Notes under the pieces: generated by a model | Seen by the model: only the letters and a program-made list of their open reading frames with translations | Told to the model about the DNA's origin: nothing | Databases searched by the model: none | Position numbers and translations under genes: made by a program | Origin: Trueperella bialowiezensis | GTDB taxonomy: Bacteria > Actinomycetota > Actinomycetes > Actinomycetales > Actinomycetaceae | Assembly (NCBI RefSeq): GCF_900637955.1 | Contig: NZ_LR134476.1 | Span: forward strand, 992,001-1,056,000 | DNA length: 64,000 nt | Direction of reading: 5' to 3' | Part shown: piece by piece, positions 57,029 through 64,000 of the stretch | How positions within the stretch are numbered: the first letter of the stretch is position 1 | Layout of the letters: the number at the start of each line of letters is the position of its first letter

Positions 57029-57565
57029 TCAAGAGACTAAGGAGTCGGATTCGATCGGTACCAATGTGCGTACGCGCCGCCAGTCGTCTGGGGAGTCGAG
57101 CAGCCCGCTGAGTGGTGCGTTGAACCTGTCTTCCACGTCGTTTCGACTCACACTGTATTCGTAGTCGGGACTCTCGTAAGTCACGGACGTCGCATTGTCT
57201 ACTGAGGCCATGAACGCGATTGCGGAATATAGTGCGTCGTCACGCTCGGCGAACTGGTCGATGTTGGGAGCGTCCAAGAGAGTCACGACCACATCTGTTT
57301 CGTGAATCTCCACCCGTTCGATTCGTTCGCCGAGCGGCAACGAGTAGAGCAGTTCTACCGTGTTGACGCTGTCGCCTACATAGGCGGATTCGTAGGCGCT
57401 TATGCCGGCGATGTCGTGGTTTCGGTAGGTGATCTGCTCTGCTGCCTCGCTATCGTTTTCTGGCTCAGCTACCGCCATTGTCATTCCTACGAGCACGATG
57501 AGCGCAAGGCCCAGTGCGATGAGGATTTGCGGCGCAACAGCGTGTGCCTTCTGCGAGGTAACCAT
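57029..57565 (-). CDS. Membrane-anchored protein, DUF4825-like (tentative)
   Basis: A 178-residue protein with one N-terminal membrane segment (ILIALGLALIVLVGMTMAVA, about 14-33) and an extracytoplasmic domain containing AYVGDSVNTVELLYSLPLGE and VEIHETDVVVTLLDAPN. The VGDxxxVxxLLxxLPLG pattern resembles DUF4825 proteins, which include sporulation and antibiotic-resistance-linked lipoproteins. The function here is unknown. It lies downstream of the candidate sRNA region on the same strand. Confidence 0.55.
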   Translation of the reverse strand: MVTSQKAHAVAPQILIALGLALIVLVGMTMAVAEPENDSEAAEQITYRNHDIAGISAYESAYVGDSVNTVELLYSLPLGERIERVEIHETDVVVTLLDAPNIDQFAERDDALYSAIAFMASVDNATSVTYESPDYEYSVSRNDVEDRFNAPLSGLLDSPDDWRRVRTLVPIESDSLVS

Positions 57566-57712
57566 GCGGTTATTATCCCTTGCGTTTTTTCGGGCGCCGT
57601 CCGCCTGCAGGTGGAAGCCTCGCCCGGTTTGTCCTGGGTTCGCGGCTTTCCGGCTTTTGGCCCGGCCATGCTCACAGCCCGGCCATGCTCACGGCCCGGT
57701 TGTTAGCCGCGG

Positions 57713-58363
57713 CTAGTCCGTGCCGCGCAGGTCCATGAAGAACGGGCCGCGTTGGGCGAGCTCGTTCATGTAAAGCACGTCCCAGTGTTGCCAGGGTTGT
57801 TTTGAGAGTGAGTCGTTGGTGAAGCGCGGGTCGGCGGTCACTTCGGTCACGCAAAAGTTGGGGATCGCAAGGTCCACAACCGGCCCGAGTCGTTCGATCT
57901 CGGCAACGATGAGCCCCGCATTTTGCCCTGCGAAAACGTCGAATTCCCAGCCGTCTTCGTTGAACCACAGCGAGTGCCTGGTCTTCGCGATCACCCGCGG
58001 CGCGCGCTGCACGATCTGTACCGCCACGTCCGCGTCGAGTTCGGTTTCCATTTCGTAGCGTTCACCGTTGACCGACGGCGATTTCACTGCGATTGTAGCG
58101 ACGACGCCGTCGCCCGCCTCCTTCATAAGCTCGGCGAGCAGGCGGCGTTCGTAGGCCCCCAGTTCGTCGAGCGCGGGATCGAATCTCCCGGTTGGGAGTT
58201 CAACGCCGCGGAACTGTAAGCGCACCCGGATCGCATAGCCGGCCTCTGCGAACACGTAAGCCTGGATGATCGCTTGTGGGGCGCCGTGTTCGACCACGCC
58301 CTCGGGCAGTTCGCGCACTAAGAACTTGCGTTCAAACTCGAAGGAGAAGTCGGTGAGTTCCAT
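57713..58363 (-). CDS. CYTH-domain protein (triphosphatase or adenylate cyclase-like)
   Basis: A 216-residue protein starting MELTDFSFEFERKFLVRELP, where FEFERKFLV is the CYTH signature EXEXK. Further basic and acidic strands (AIRVRLQFRG, AIKSPS-like VKSPSVNGERYEMETEL) line the tunnel that binds triphosphate and metal. It lacks a CHAD domain. CYTH enzymes often hydrolyse inorganic triphosphate or thiamine triphosphate. Start ATG 58363; an earlier frame runs into the neighbour. Confidence 0.85.
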   Translation of the reverse strand: MELTDFSFEFERKFLVRELPEGVVEHGAPQAIIQAYVFAEAGYAIRVRLQFRGVELPTGRFDPALDELGAYERRLLAELMKEAGDGVVATIAVKSPSVNGERYEMETELDADVAVQIVQRAPRVIAKTRHSLWFNEDGWEFDVFAGQNAGLIVAEIERLGPVVDLAIPNFCVTEVTADPRFTNDSLSKQPWQHWDVLYMNELAQRGPFFMDLRGTD

Positions 58364-58395
58364 GCGTGCCTTTCCTTTTCTGCCCTGCGTGGGCG

Positions 58396-59751
58396 TTATC
58401 CCACGGGCTCCAAGTAGTGCAGGGCGGCGCCGTCCCATTCGAAGAACATGTCGAAGCTGTGGCCCGATCCGACGAGGAAAGCGCTCTGCTCAGCAGGCGA
58501 ACCGTCCACGGTCAGCACCTCACCGACGGCCGCGTTCACCAATTGCTTGCCGACCAGCACGAACGGTGCACCCCGCTCGATCGGCACAACCTCAGCGCCT
58601 TCGCTCGCTTGCGGTAGATCCGTGACCCACGTTCCATCATGCAATATTGCCGGGATCCGCTCGGCAGGCGCGTCACCTGCAGGCTCACCATCCGGCTCAG
58701 CATTCTCTTCGCCCGCAGCCTCGCCCGTAGCTTCACCGTCGCCCGTAGCTTCGCCGCCGTCAGCAGCCTCGCCCGCCGTTTCGCCGTCAGCAGTCTCGCC
58801 ACCCGACTCGCCAACCTTGTCCGCGAGCGCCTCTGCCAGTTCGCTCGCGGTCACGTCCGCGTCGAACGCTACGGGCTGATAGGTGAGGGCGGCAGCACCG
58901 GCGTCGACGTCGTGCACTTTGAGTGTGCCACCGCGGGGGTCGTATTCGGCCACGGTGTGCTTGCCGGAGTCGGCGGCGATGCACACGATCCCGTCGCTGA
59001 CCGTCCAGCATTCTTCGCCGGAGACCACGCTGAGTTCTGGGAAGGTGACGAATGCGTTGCCGGCGCGTGATCTGAGGTTGGTGTTGACGATGTTGTGGCC
59101 GATGGTCAGCTCGTCGCTGGACGAGTCGAACATGAAGAGTCGTTCGTCGTTGATGGCTTCTCCGGCGTCGTTGATGATCGCGGTGAGGATGGAGTCGCGG
59201 CTGAGTTTGGCGATGCCGCCGCCGGTGTCGTAGGCGCCGACGAGCGCGGGGACGTCCGGGTCGAGTACGTGTGCGCGGGTCCAGCGTGTCTGTTCGGCGC
59301 CGGTGCGCGCGTTTAATACCACGAGGTCGTCTGGTTTGGCGCCGACTTGCACGTAGACTCGCCCGCTCGCCGCGTCGATCGCGCCAACCAGCCCGCCGTC
59401 GGCTACGTCGTATGTCCACGCGGGCGCGGTGCGTCCGCTGCTCGTGATGTTGAATGCTTCGAGGGTCGTGCCGGCGTGCCCTTGCACGACGGCAATCGCG
59501 GTTCTGGATTGACGGTCAAAGACGACGGCGGTCGGTTCGGCCGACGGTTCGATTGCCCAGCCGCGTTCGGCGCCGGTCTCATACGGGTTGCGTGCTGGGG
59601 CGGGCGTGGGCGTTGCGGGTGCTTCACTCGCGGTGGCGCGCGGGCTTGGCGTCATCGGGGTCGCCGGAGCTGCCGGCTCTGTAATCGAGCTCGAGCATCC
59701 TGCCAACACCACGCTCACCGCTGCAGCTGCCAGCGCCGCCTGCTTCCTCAT
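58396..59751 (-). CDS. Lipoprotein with beta-propeller-like (PQQ-like) body
   Basis: A 451-residue protein from ATG 59751 (AAAGGA upstream). The signal peptide ends with the lipobox VVLAGC near residue 19, followed by a Pro/Thr/Ala linker. The body has repeated blades with VYVQVGAKPDDLVVLNARTG and MFDSSSDELTIGH, resembling PQQ-like propellers. Residues about 340-390 are a Gly/Glu/Ala repeat (GEATGDGEATGEAAGEE) of unclear role. The protein is probably on the outer face of the membrane; binding partner unknown. Confidence 0.7.
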   Translation of the reverse strand: MRKQAALAAAAVSVVLAGCSSSITEPAAPATPMTPSPRATASEAPATPTPAPARNPYETGAERGWAIEPSAEPTAVVFDRQSRTAIAVVQGHAGTTLEAFNITSSGRTAPAWTYDVADGGLVGAIDAASGRVYVQVGAKPDDLVVLNARTGAEQTRWTRAHVLDPDVPALVGAYDTGGGIAKLSRDSILTAIINDAGEAINDERLFMFDSSSDELTIGHNIVNTNLRSRAGNAFVTFPELSVVSGEECWTVSDGIVCIAADSGKHTVAEYDPRGGTLKVHDVDAGAAALTYQPVAFDADVTASELAEALADKVGESGGETADGETAGEAADGGEATGDGEATGEAAGEENAEPDGEPAGDAPAERIPAILHDGTWVTDLPQASEGAEVVPIERGAPFVLVGKQLVNAAVGEVLTVDGSPAEQSAFLVGSGHSFDMFFEWDGAALHYLEPVG

Positions 59752-59842
59752 ACGCGTCCTTTCGCTGTTATTCTCCCACGATACAGGCGCGGCGCCGGTG
59801 ACGGAATTTGTTTTCGCTTCCATCCGCGGCGAAAATAGAATC

Positions 59843-61093
59843 ATGACACATCACGCCCCTACTGGAACCGACGTCGTCGTTGCTGCTCAAACGCTTGGCA
59901 ACACGGTACGTACTACGCCCCTCGAGAACTCGCCACGGCTGTCTGCCAAATACGGCAGGCCCGTGTTGCTTAAGCGCGAGGACATTCAGGTGGGCAGGTC
60001 GTATAAGGTGCGCGGGGCCTACAATTTTATTTCCACGATGGACCCGGCCGACGCGGCGAACGGAGTGGTGTGTGCATCGGCGGGTAATCATGCGCAGGGC
60101 GTGGCGTTCGCGTGTAATGAGAAGCAGATTCACGGAACGATTTTTATTCCGTCGACGACGCCGCGCCAAAAGCGCGCCCGCATCGCCGATATTGGCGGGG
60201 AGTGGGTGACCTTGCGGGTGCAGGGGCTGACGTTCGACGAGTGTTCGGTTGCCGCCGTCGCATACGCGGACGAGCACGACGCCGTCTACGTTCACCCGTT
60301 CGACGACGCGCGCACGATCGCCGGCCAGGGCACCGTGGTTAAGGAGCTGTTCGAGCAGGCGCCGGAGCGGCCGGGCAGCGTGATCGTGCCGATTGGCGGT
60401 GGCGGATTGGCGGCGGGCACGCTCGCTTGGGTCAAGCAATTCCACCCGGACGTGAAGGTGATTGGCGTGGAGCCTGCGGGGGCGGCGTCGATGAAAGCAG
60501 CCCTCGAAGCGGGTAGCCCGCAGACGCTCGAGGAGATCGACACGTTTGCCGATGGCACCGCTGTCGCCCGTGCCGGCGACATCCCGTTCCAGGTGATTCG
60601 CGAGCTGATTGACGACCTCGTCGTCGTACCCGAAGGCGCGATCTGCACTGAAATGCTCGAACTGTACCAGGTGGAGGGCATTATTACGGAGCCGTCGGGG
60701 GCGCTGGCGAGCGCGGCGCTCGACTATATTGACGAGCTGCCGCCCGGGCCGGTGGCCTGTATCGTCACCGGCGGTAACAACGACGTGTCGCGCTACGACG
60801 ACATCGTCGAACGCTCCATGGTCCACGAAGGGCTGCGCCACTATTTCCTCGTGACGTTCCCGCAAAAGCCGGGCGCGCTTCGCGGTTTCCTCGACGAGGT
60901 TCTTGCCGACGGCGAGGACATCATCCAGTTCGAGTACACGAAGAAGAACAACCGAGAGACCGGGCCCGCGCTCGTGGGCATTGAGATCGACGACGCCGGC
61001 CAGCTCGGCGCCCTGCTCGAGCGGATGAAGACCTCCGAGCTGGAGATCGAAAAGCTGGAACCCAATTCGGCCGCTTTCGGTTTCGTGCTCTAG
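59843..61093 (+). CDS. ilvA: Threonine dehydratase (biosynthetic)
   Basis: A 416-residue PLP enzyme converting threonine to 2-oxobutanoate, the first step to isoleucine. The PLP lysine is K55 in GRSYKVRGAYN, the phosphate-binding loop GGGGLAAG near 185-192, and the conserved SAGNHAQGVA near 79-88. The C-terminal ACT-like regulatory domain (about 330-416) is a single short form, as in Corynebacterium and Actinomyces. A longer upstream frame reads the lipoprotein gene backwards. Confidence 0.9.
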   Translation: MTHHAPTGTDVVVAAQTLGNTVRTTPLENSPRLSAKYGRPVLLKREDIQVGRSYKVRGAYNFISTMDPADAANGVVCASAGNHAQGVAFACNEKQIHGTIFIPSTTPRQKRARIADIGGEWVTLRVQGLTFDECSVAAVAYADEHDAVYVHPFDDARTIAGQGTVVKELFEQAPERPGSVIVPIGGGGLAAGTLAWVKQFHPDVKVIGVEPAGAASMKAALEAGSPQTLEEIDTFADGTAVARAGDIPFQVIRELIDDLVVVPEGAICTEMLELYQVEGIITEPSGALASAALDYIDELPPGPVACIVTGGNNDVSRYDDIVERSMVHEGLRHYFLVTFPQKPGALRGFLDEVLADGEDIIQFEYTKKNNRETGPALVGIEIDDAGQLGALLERMKTSELEIEKLEPNSAAFGFVL

Positions 61094-61203
61094 CTGGTCT
61101 CGTGGTCTAGGTGGTCTCGTGGTCTAGGCGCGCCGAAAAGTAATAGTATGGACGGCGAGTGCGCCGAAAACCCGTGCGTGCCACGAGAACCCGGAAGGAT
61201 CAC

Positions 61204-62046
61204 ATGTCGAAGAAACTCAATACTGCCGAACCGCCGAAAGAGCGGAAGATGAGCAGGAATAGCGTTATCGCGGTGGCCGTCACGGGTGTGGTGATCCTCG
61301 TGGTGGTGATCGGGGCGATTTTCTTTAGTTTGGGGAAGAAGTCTGCGGGTTCAGCAGATAATCCGACGCCGGAGGTCACGCAGTCTGAGAGCGCCGATCC
61401 GGGCACGGCACCCGGAGGCGGTGACGCGCCTAGTGAGCCGGACGGGCCGCGCGAACTTGGCCCTGTGAGCCCCGAGTTAAAAGAGGTTGTGGAAAGCCAG
61501 TGGCGTCTGGACGAGGCCGATCAGCTCGCCGTCGGGAATCTGGATGCCAAGCTCGTGGTACAGACCTATTTCGATTTCCGTTGTGGGTACTGTGCGCAGG
61601 CGGCGGTCGAGCTCGAGCCGCAGCTTAAACCGCTTGTGGATGATGGGACGATCCGGATCGAATACCATAATCTTCCCGTGCTTGGCGAAGAGTCGATGCT
61701 GGCCGCGCAGGCTTCGCTTGCTGCGGCGAACCAGGGCAAGTTTGCCGACTTCCACCACTACGTGTTCCAACGTCACCACGAGCAGAACCCGGTGGAGTTC
61801 ACGGAAGCTGGGCTTGCCGACGTCGCACGAGAGATCGGCGTGGCGGACATCGACAAGTTTACGGCCGACATGACGTCCGCAGAGATCGTGGCGAAAGTGC
61901 AGGAAGATTACGTGCGCGGCACCCAGCAACTTGGGATCACCGGCACGCCGGCGTTCATCATCGGATATTCCTACGTGCCGGGGTACATTCCATTCGAGAC
62001 GTTCACCCAGGTGGTCGACGCCGAGCTGGCCCGGCCAGCGGCGTAA
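61204..62046 (+). CDS. DsbA-like thioredoxin-fold exported oxidoreductase
   Basis: A 280-residue protein. Residues 20-43 form a membrane anchor (VIAVAVTGVVILVVVIGAIF), then a Gly/Pro/Asp-rich linker, then a thioredoxin-like domain with the active CGYC at 127-130 (DFRCGYCAQ) and the cis-Pro loop GITGTPAFIIG near 241-251. Such actinobacterial DsbA-like proteins form disulfides in exported proteins, with VKOR/DsbB as partner. The ATG at 61204 follows AAGGAT. Confidence 0.88.
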   Translation: MSKKLNTAEPPKERKMSRNSVIAVAVTGVVILVVVIGAIFFSLGKKSAGSADNPTPEVTQSESADPGTAPGGGDAPSEPDGPRELGPVSPELKEVVESQWRLDEADQLAVGNLDAKLVVQTYFDFRCGYCAQAAVELEPQLKPLVDDGTIRIEYHNLPVLGEESMLAAQASLAAANQGKFADFHHYVFQRHHEQNPVEFTEAGLADVAREIGVADIDKFTADMTSAEIVAKVQEDYVRGTQQLGITGTPAFIIGYSYVPGYIPFETFTQVVDAELARPAA

Positions 62047-62096
62047 CGGCAGCGGTGGTGGCGCACTGGCAGTCAGCACAGCACGCGAGGTCAACC

Positions 62097-62666
62097 ATGA
62101 AAATTAAACGTTTTATTTCACGCACGTATCAGCGCTTTTCGAAGTGGACGTTCGAGCCCGGCCCGTTGCCCGATAAGGGCATTATTATAGGTGCTTTCCA
62201 CACATCGTATTGGGACGGTTTCTTCATGGTCATGGCACTGTGGGATCTGGGGATTCCGTTCAAGTTCCTCGTCAAAGACTCGCTCGGCAAGGGCCCGCTT
62301 GGCCCGATCATTCGCTGGCTGGGCGGGATTTCCGTGGATCGCCCGCGTAACACGGGCATGGTTGAGGGGATCGTCAGCCAGATGGCCGACCTCGACCAGG
62401 TTCAGCTCGTGATCGCTCCCGAAGGGACGCGCAAGAAGAAGGACTACTGGAAGTCGGGCTTTTGGCATATTGCCAACCAGTCTGGGCTGCCAGTGACGCT
62501 CGCCTACATTGATTCGAATCGGATGGTTTACGGCTGGCGCGAATCGATTCATGTGTCGGGCGACATGGCTGCTGACATGGAGAAGATCCGCGAAGTGTAC
62601 AAGGACGCCGCCGGATTTAATCCGGAGAATGGTACGCCTCCGCGGTTGCGCGGCGAAGACGCCTGA
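62097..62666 (+). CDS. PlsC-like lysophospholipid/1-acylglycerol-phosphate acyltransferase
   Basis: A 189-residue acyltransferase. The catalytic motif HTSYWD (HX4D) is near residue 35-40, the substrate motif APEGTRKK near 107-114, and GISVDRP precedes it. The small size and lack of an N-terminal membrane helix are like actinobacterial PlsC paralogs. It should add an acyl chain to lysophosphatidate or a related acceptor. Start ATG 62097; 14 earlier codons are weak. It lies 50 bases after the DsbA-like gene. Confidence 0.85.
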   Translation: MKIKRFISRTYQRFSKWTFEPGPLPDKGIIIGAFHTSYWDGFFMVMALWDLGIPFKFLVKDSLGKGPLGPIIRWLGGISVDRPRNTGMVEGIVSQMADLDQVQLVIAPEGTRKKKDYWKSGFWHIANQSGLPVTLAYIDSNRMVYGWRESIHVSGDMAADMEKIREVYKDAAGFNPENGTPPRLRGEDA

Positions 62667-62705
62667 GGCCGCCGCGGCTTGGCTCTTGGCTAGGCCGGTG
62701 GCGTG

Positions 62706-62800
62706 GGCCGGTAACCCGTCGCTCGCACGCCTAGGCCGGTAACCCGCCGCCCGCACTCCCGGGCCGGTGACCCGCCGCCCGCACGCCTAGGCCGGTAACG
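62706..62800. repeat. 28-bp tandem repeat between acyltransferase and reductase genes
   Basis: Three 28-bp units begin GGCCGGT at 62706, 62734 and 62762, with a partial fourth at 62790. Units differ at a few positions. There is no ORF. A GC-rich minisatellite of this kind may be a hairpin or protein-binding array. Confidence 0.7.
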
Positions 62801-62842
62801 AAACCACTATCGGCGCCGCCCAATGCGTGCGATACTTGCGCT

Positions 62843-63685
62843 ATGAGTAACGGGCGTGTGATTGAACTTAACTCTGGCCACCGGATTCCGCAGCTCGGGT
62901 TCGGCACCTACAAAGTGGCGGATGCGGATGCTCAGCAGGTGGTGCTGTCCGCTTTCGATGCCGGCTACCGGCACGTGGACACGGCGCAAATGTATGGCAA
63001 CGAGCGCGGCGTGGGCGAGGCACTGGCCGCAATGAGCCTTGACCGTGGCGATGTGTTCGTGACGACGAAGCTCAACACTCCCAACCACGAGCCAGCAGAC
63101 GTGCGGCGCACGTTCGCCCAGTCCCTACGAGACCTTCGCACCGACTACGTAGACCTGTTCCTTATCCACTGGCCGATGCCAATGTTTTACGACGGCGACT
63201 TCGTCACCACTTACCGCGTGATGGAAGAGTTCGTGCACGCGGGAACGGCGAAGTCGATTGGGGTGTCGAATTTCGAGACCTATCACCTGGATAAACTCAT
63301 GGCCGGCACGAGCATCCCGCCTGCCGTGAACCAGATCGAGTTACACCCGTATTTCCAGAATCGCGAAGTGGCGAACTACTGCATGGAGCGCGGGATCGCC
63401 GTCGAATCGTGGAGTCCGCTCGGGCGTGGCGGTGTGCTTGCCGATCCGGTGATCGGCGAGATCGCTCAGGAAACCGATGCGACTCCGGCGCAGGTTATTC
63501 TCGCGTGGCATCTGGCGAAGGGCTACATTGCGATCCCGAAGTCTTCGCACGCGGATCGGCAGCGGGAGAACTTCGCAGCGGCGGACGTCTCGTTGACGCC
63601 CGAGCAGATCGCACGCATCGACGACCTCGATCGCGGGGAAGAAGGCCGCACCGGGCGGCACCCAGACGTGTTCGACCGGATGTGA
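62843..63685 (+). CDS. Aldo/keto reductase
   Basis: A 280-residue NADPH enzyme of the AKR5-like family. Catalytic tetrad Asp46, Tyr51, Lys76 and His109 are all present in DTAQMYGNE, TTKL and LIHW. The C-terminal IPKSSHADRQRENF binds NADPH phosphate. It is likely a 2,5-diketo-D-gluconate reductase-type enzyme acting on small carbonyls; the true substrate cannot be told from sequence. Confidence 0.92.
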   Translation: MSNGRVIELNSGHRIPQLGFGTYKVADADAQQVVLSAFDAGYRHVDTAQMYGNERGVGEALAAMSLDRGDVFVTTKLNTPNHEPADVRRTFAQSLRDLRTDYVDLFLIHWPMPMFYDGDFVTTYRVMEEFVHAGTAKSIGVSNFETYHLDKLMAGTSIPPAVNQIELHPYFQNREVANYCMERGIAVESWSPLGRGGVLADPVIGEIAQETDATPAQVILAWHLAKGYIAIPKSSHADRQRENFAAADVSLTPEQIARIDDLDRGEEGRTGRHPDVFDRM

Positions 63686-63832
63686 CGACGTCGTCGTACC
63701 TGCCCGTCTTGCGTGAAAGCGGGAGGCGACGCGCGGGGCGGATACGTCTCGGCTAAACGGCCACTACTGCGAATTGCGCCGGTGGGGAGTATGATGACGG
63801 CCAGTAGTGACGGTCATGTGAAAGGCAGTGAA

Positions 63833-64000
63833 ATGGTCACGTACGCATATACAATCGCAGGTTCGGAGGCGACCGGCGGTGCAGGGTTCCAAGTCGACCT
63901 GAAAACGTTCCACCAGCTTGGCACCTACGGGTTGGGAACGCTGACCTGTATCGTGTCCTTCGACCCGAACGACAACTGGAACCATCGTTTCGTGCCCGTA
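63833..64000 (+). CDS. PdxK/ThiD-family kinase, N-terminal part (cut by window edge)
   Basis: Fifty-six codons from ATG 63833 after AAAGG run to the window end. The start reads YAYTIAGSEATGGAGFQVDL then KTFHQLGTYGLGTLTCIVSF, the signature of pyridoxine kinase (PdxK) and hydroxymethylpyrimidine kinase (ThiD). The FDPNDNWNHRF segment favours PdxK of the Gram-positive, ThiD-like type. Role: phosphorylation of pyridoxine or HMP in vitamin B6 or thiamine metabolism. Confidence 0.85.
   Translation, partial: MVTYAYTIAGSEATGGAGFQVDLKTFHQLGTYGLGTLTCIVSFDPNDNWNHRFVPV

Overview
The window looks like a moderately GC-rich actinobacterium (Actinomycetota). Supporting this are WhiB-type iron-sulfur proteins, strong AGGAGG/AAAGGA ribosome sites, many GTG/TTG starts, probable leaderless promoters, a meso-diaminopimelate dehydrogenase and long Ala/Pro/Gly secreted proteins. 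A member of the Actinomycetaceae (Trueperella, Arcanobacterium or Actinomyces relatives) is the best guess, but the sequence alone does not settle the genus.

Positions 1 to about 19.4 kb are a siphovirus-type prophage. The minus strand reads, from the immunity region at 16.6 kb down to position 1: Cro-like regulator, ParB-like protein, excisionase-like HTH, WhiB, a chain of small translationally coupled early genes, Cas4/RecB-like nuclease, OB-like protein, primase-helicase, a cluster of ten GTACGGAT iterons, VRR-NUC nuclease, SNF2-type helicase, a tandem paralog pair, HNH endonuclease, small and large terminase, portal and the start of a MuF-type head protein that leaves the window. Divergent from the Cro-like gene are the repressor, an unknown two-gene unit (soluble protein plus four-helix membrane protein) and an ImmA-type metallopeptidase. 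No integrase is seen next to the immunity region.

From about 19.4 to 25.4 kb lies a rearranged mosaic of short, repeated genes: four copies of a 93-residue acidic protein, two of a GWD-motif protein, two of a TTG-started protein, broken gene remnants, a HicAB toxin-antitoxin pair and two related flanking blocks (small cationic peptide, hairpin, HTH gene, short repeat). It resembles an orphan immunity gene array left by polymorphic toxins, although no full toxin is present. This is the most unusual region of the window.

From 25.7 kb on the window is mostly chromosome: an SLC13/DASS transporter, tRNA-Arg(ACG), a HigBA-like pair, NUDIX hydrolase, twin low-complexity secreted proteins, meso-DAP dehydrogenase, a BspA-type LRR lipoprotein, RlmC, HrpB, and a TetR regulator next to an RND exporter. 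A defence island follows (43.0-51.05 kb): Fic protein, then hsdM, rhuM-like, hsdS and hsdR, each overlapping the next by four bases. Next come the queuosine salvage pair tgt-yhhQ, a deoxynucleoside kinase, an AAA/DUF4143-type ATPase preceded by three 23-bp tandem operator-like repeats, a candidate small RNA, a CYTH protein, a lipoprotein, threonine dehydratase, a DsbA-like protein, a PlsC-like acyltransferase, an aldo/keto reductase and the start of a PdxK/ThiD-family kinase. Three copies of an 81-bp interspersed element and four loci of a repeat with a conserved reading frame are scattered through the window.
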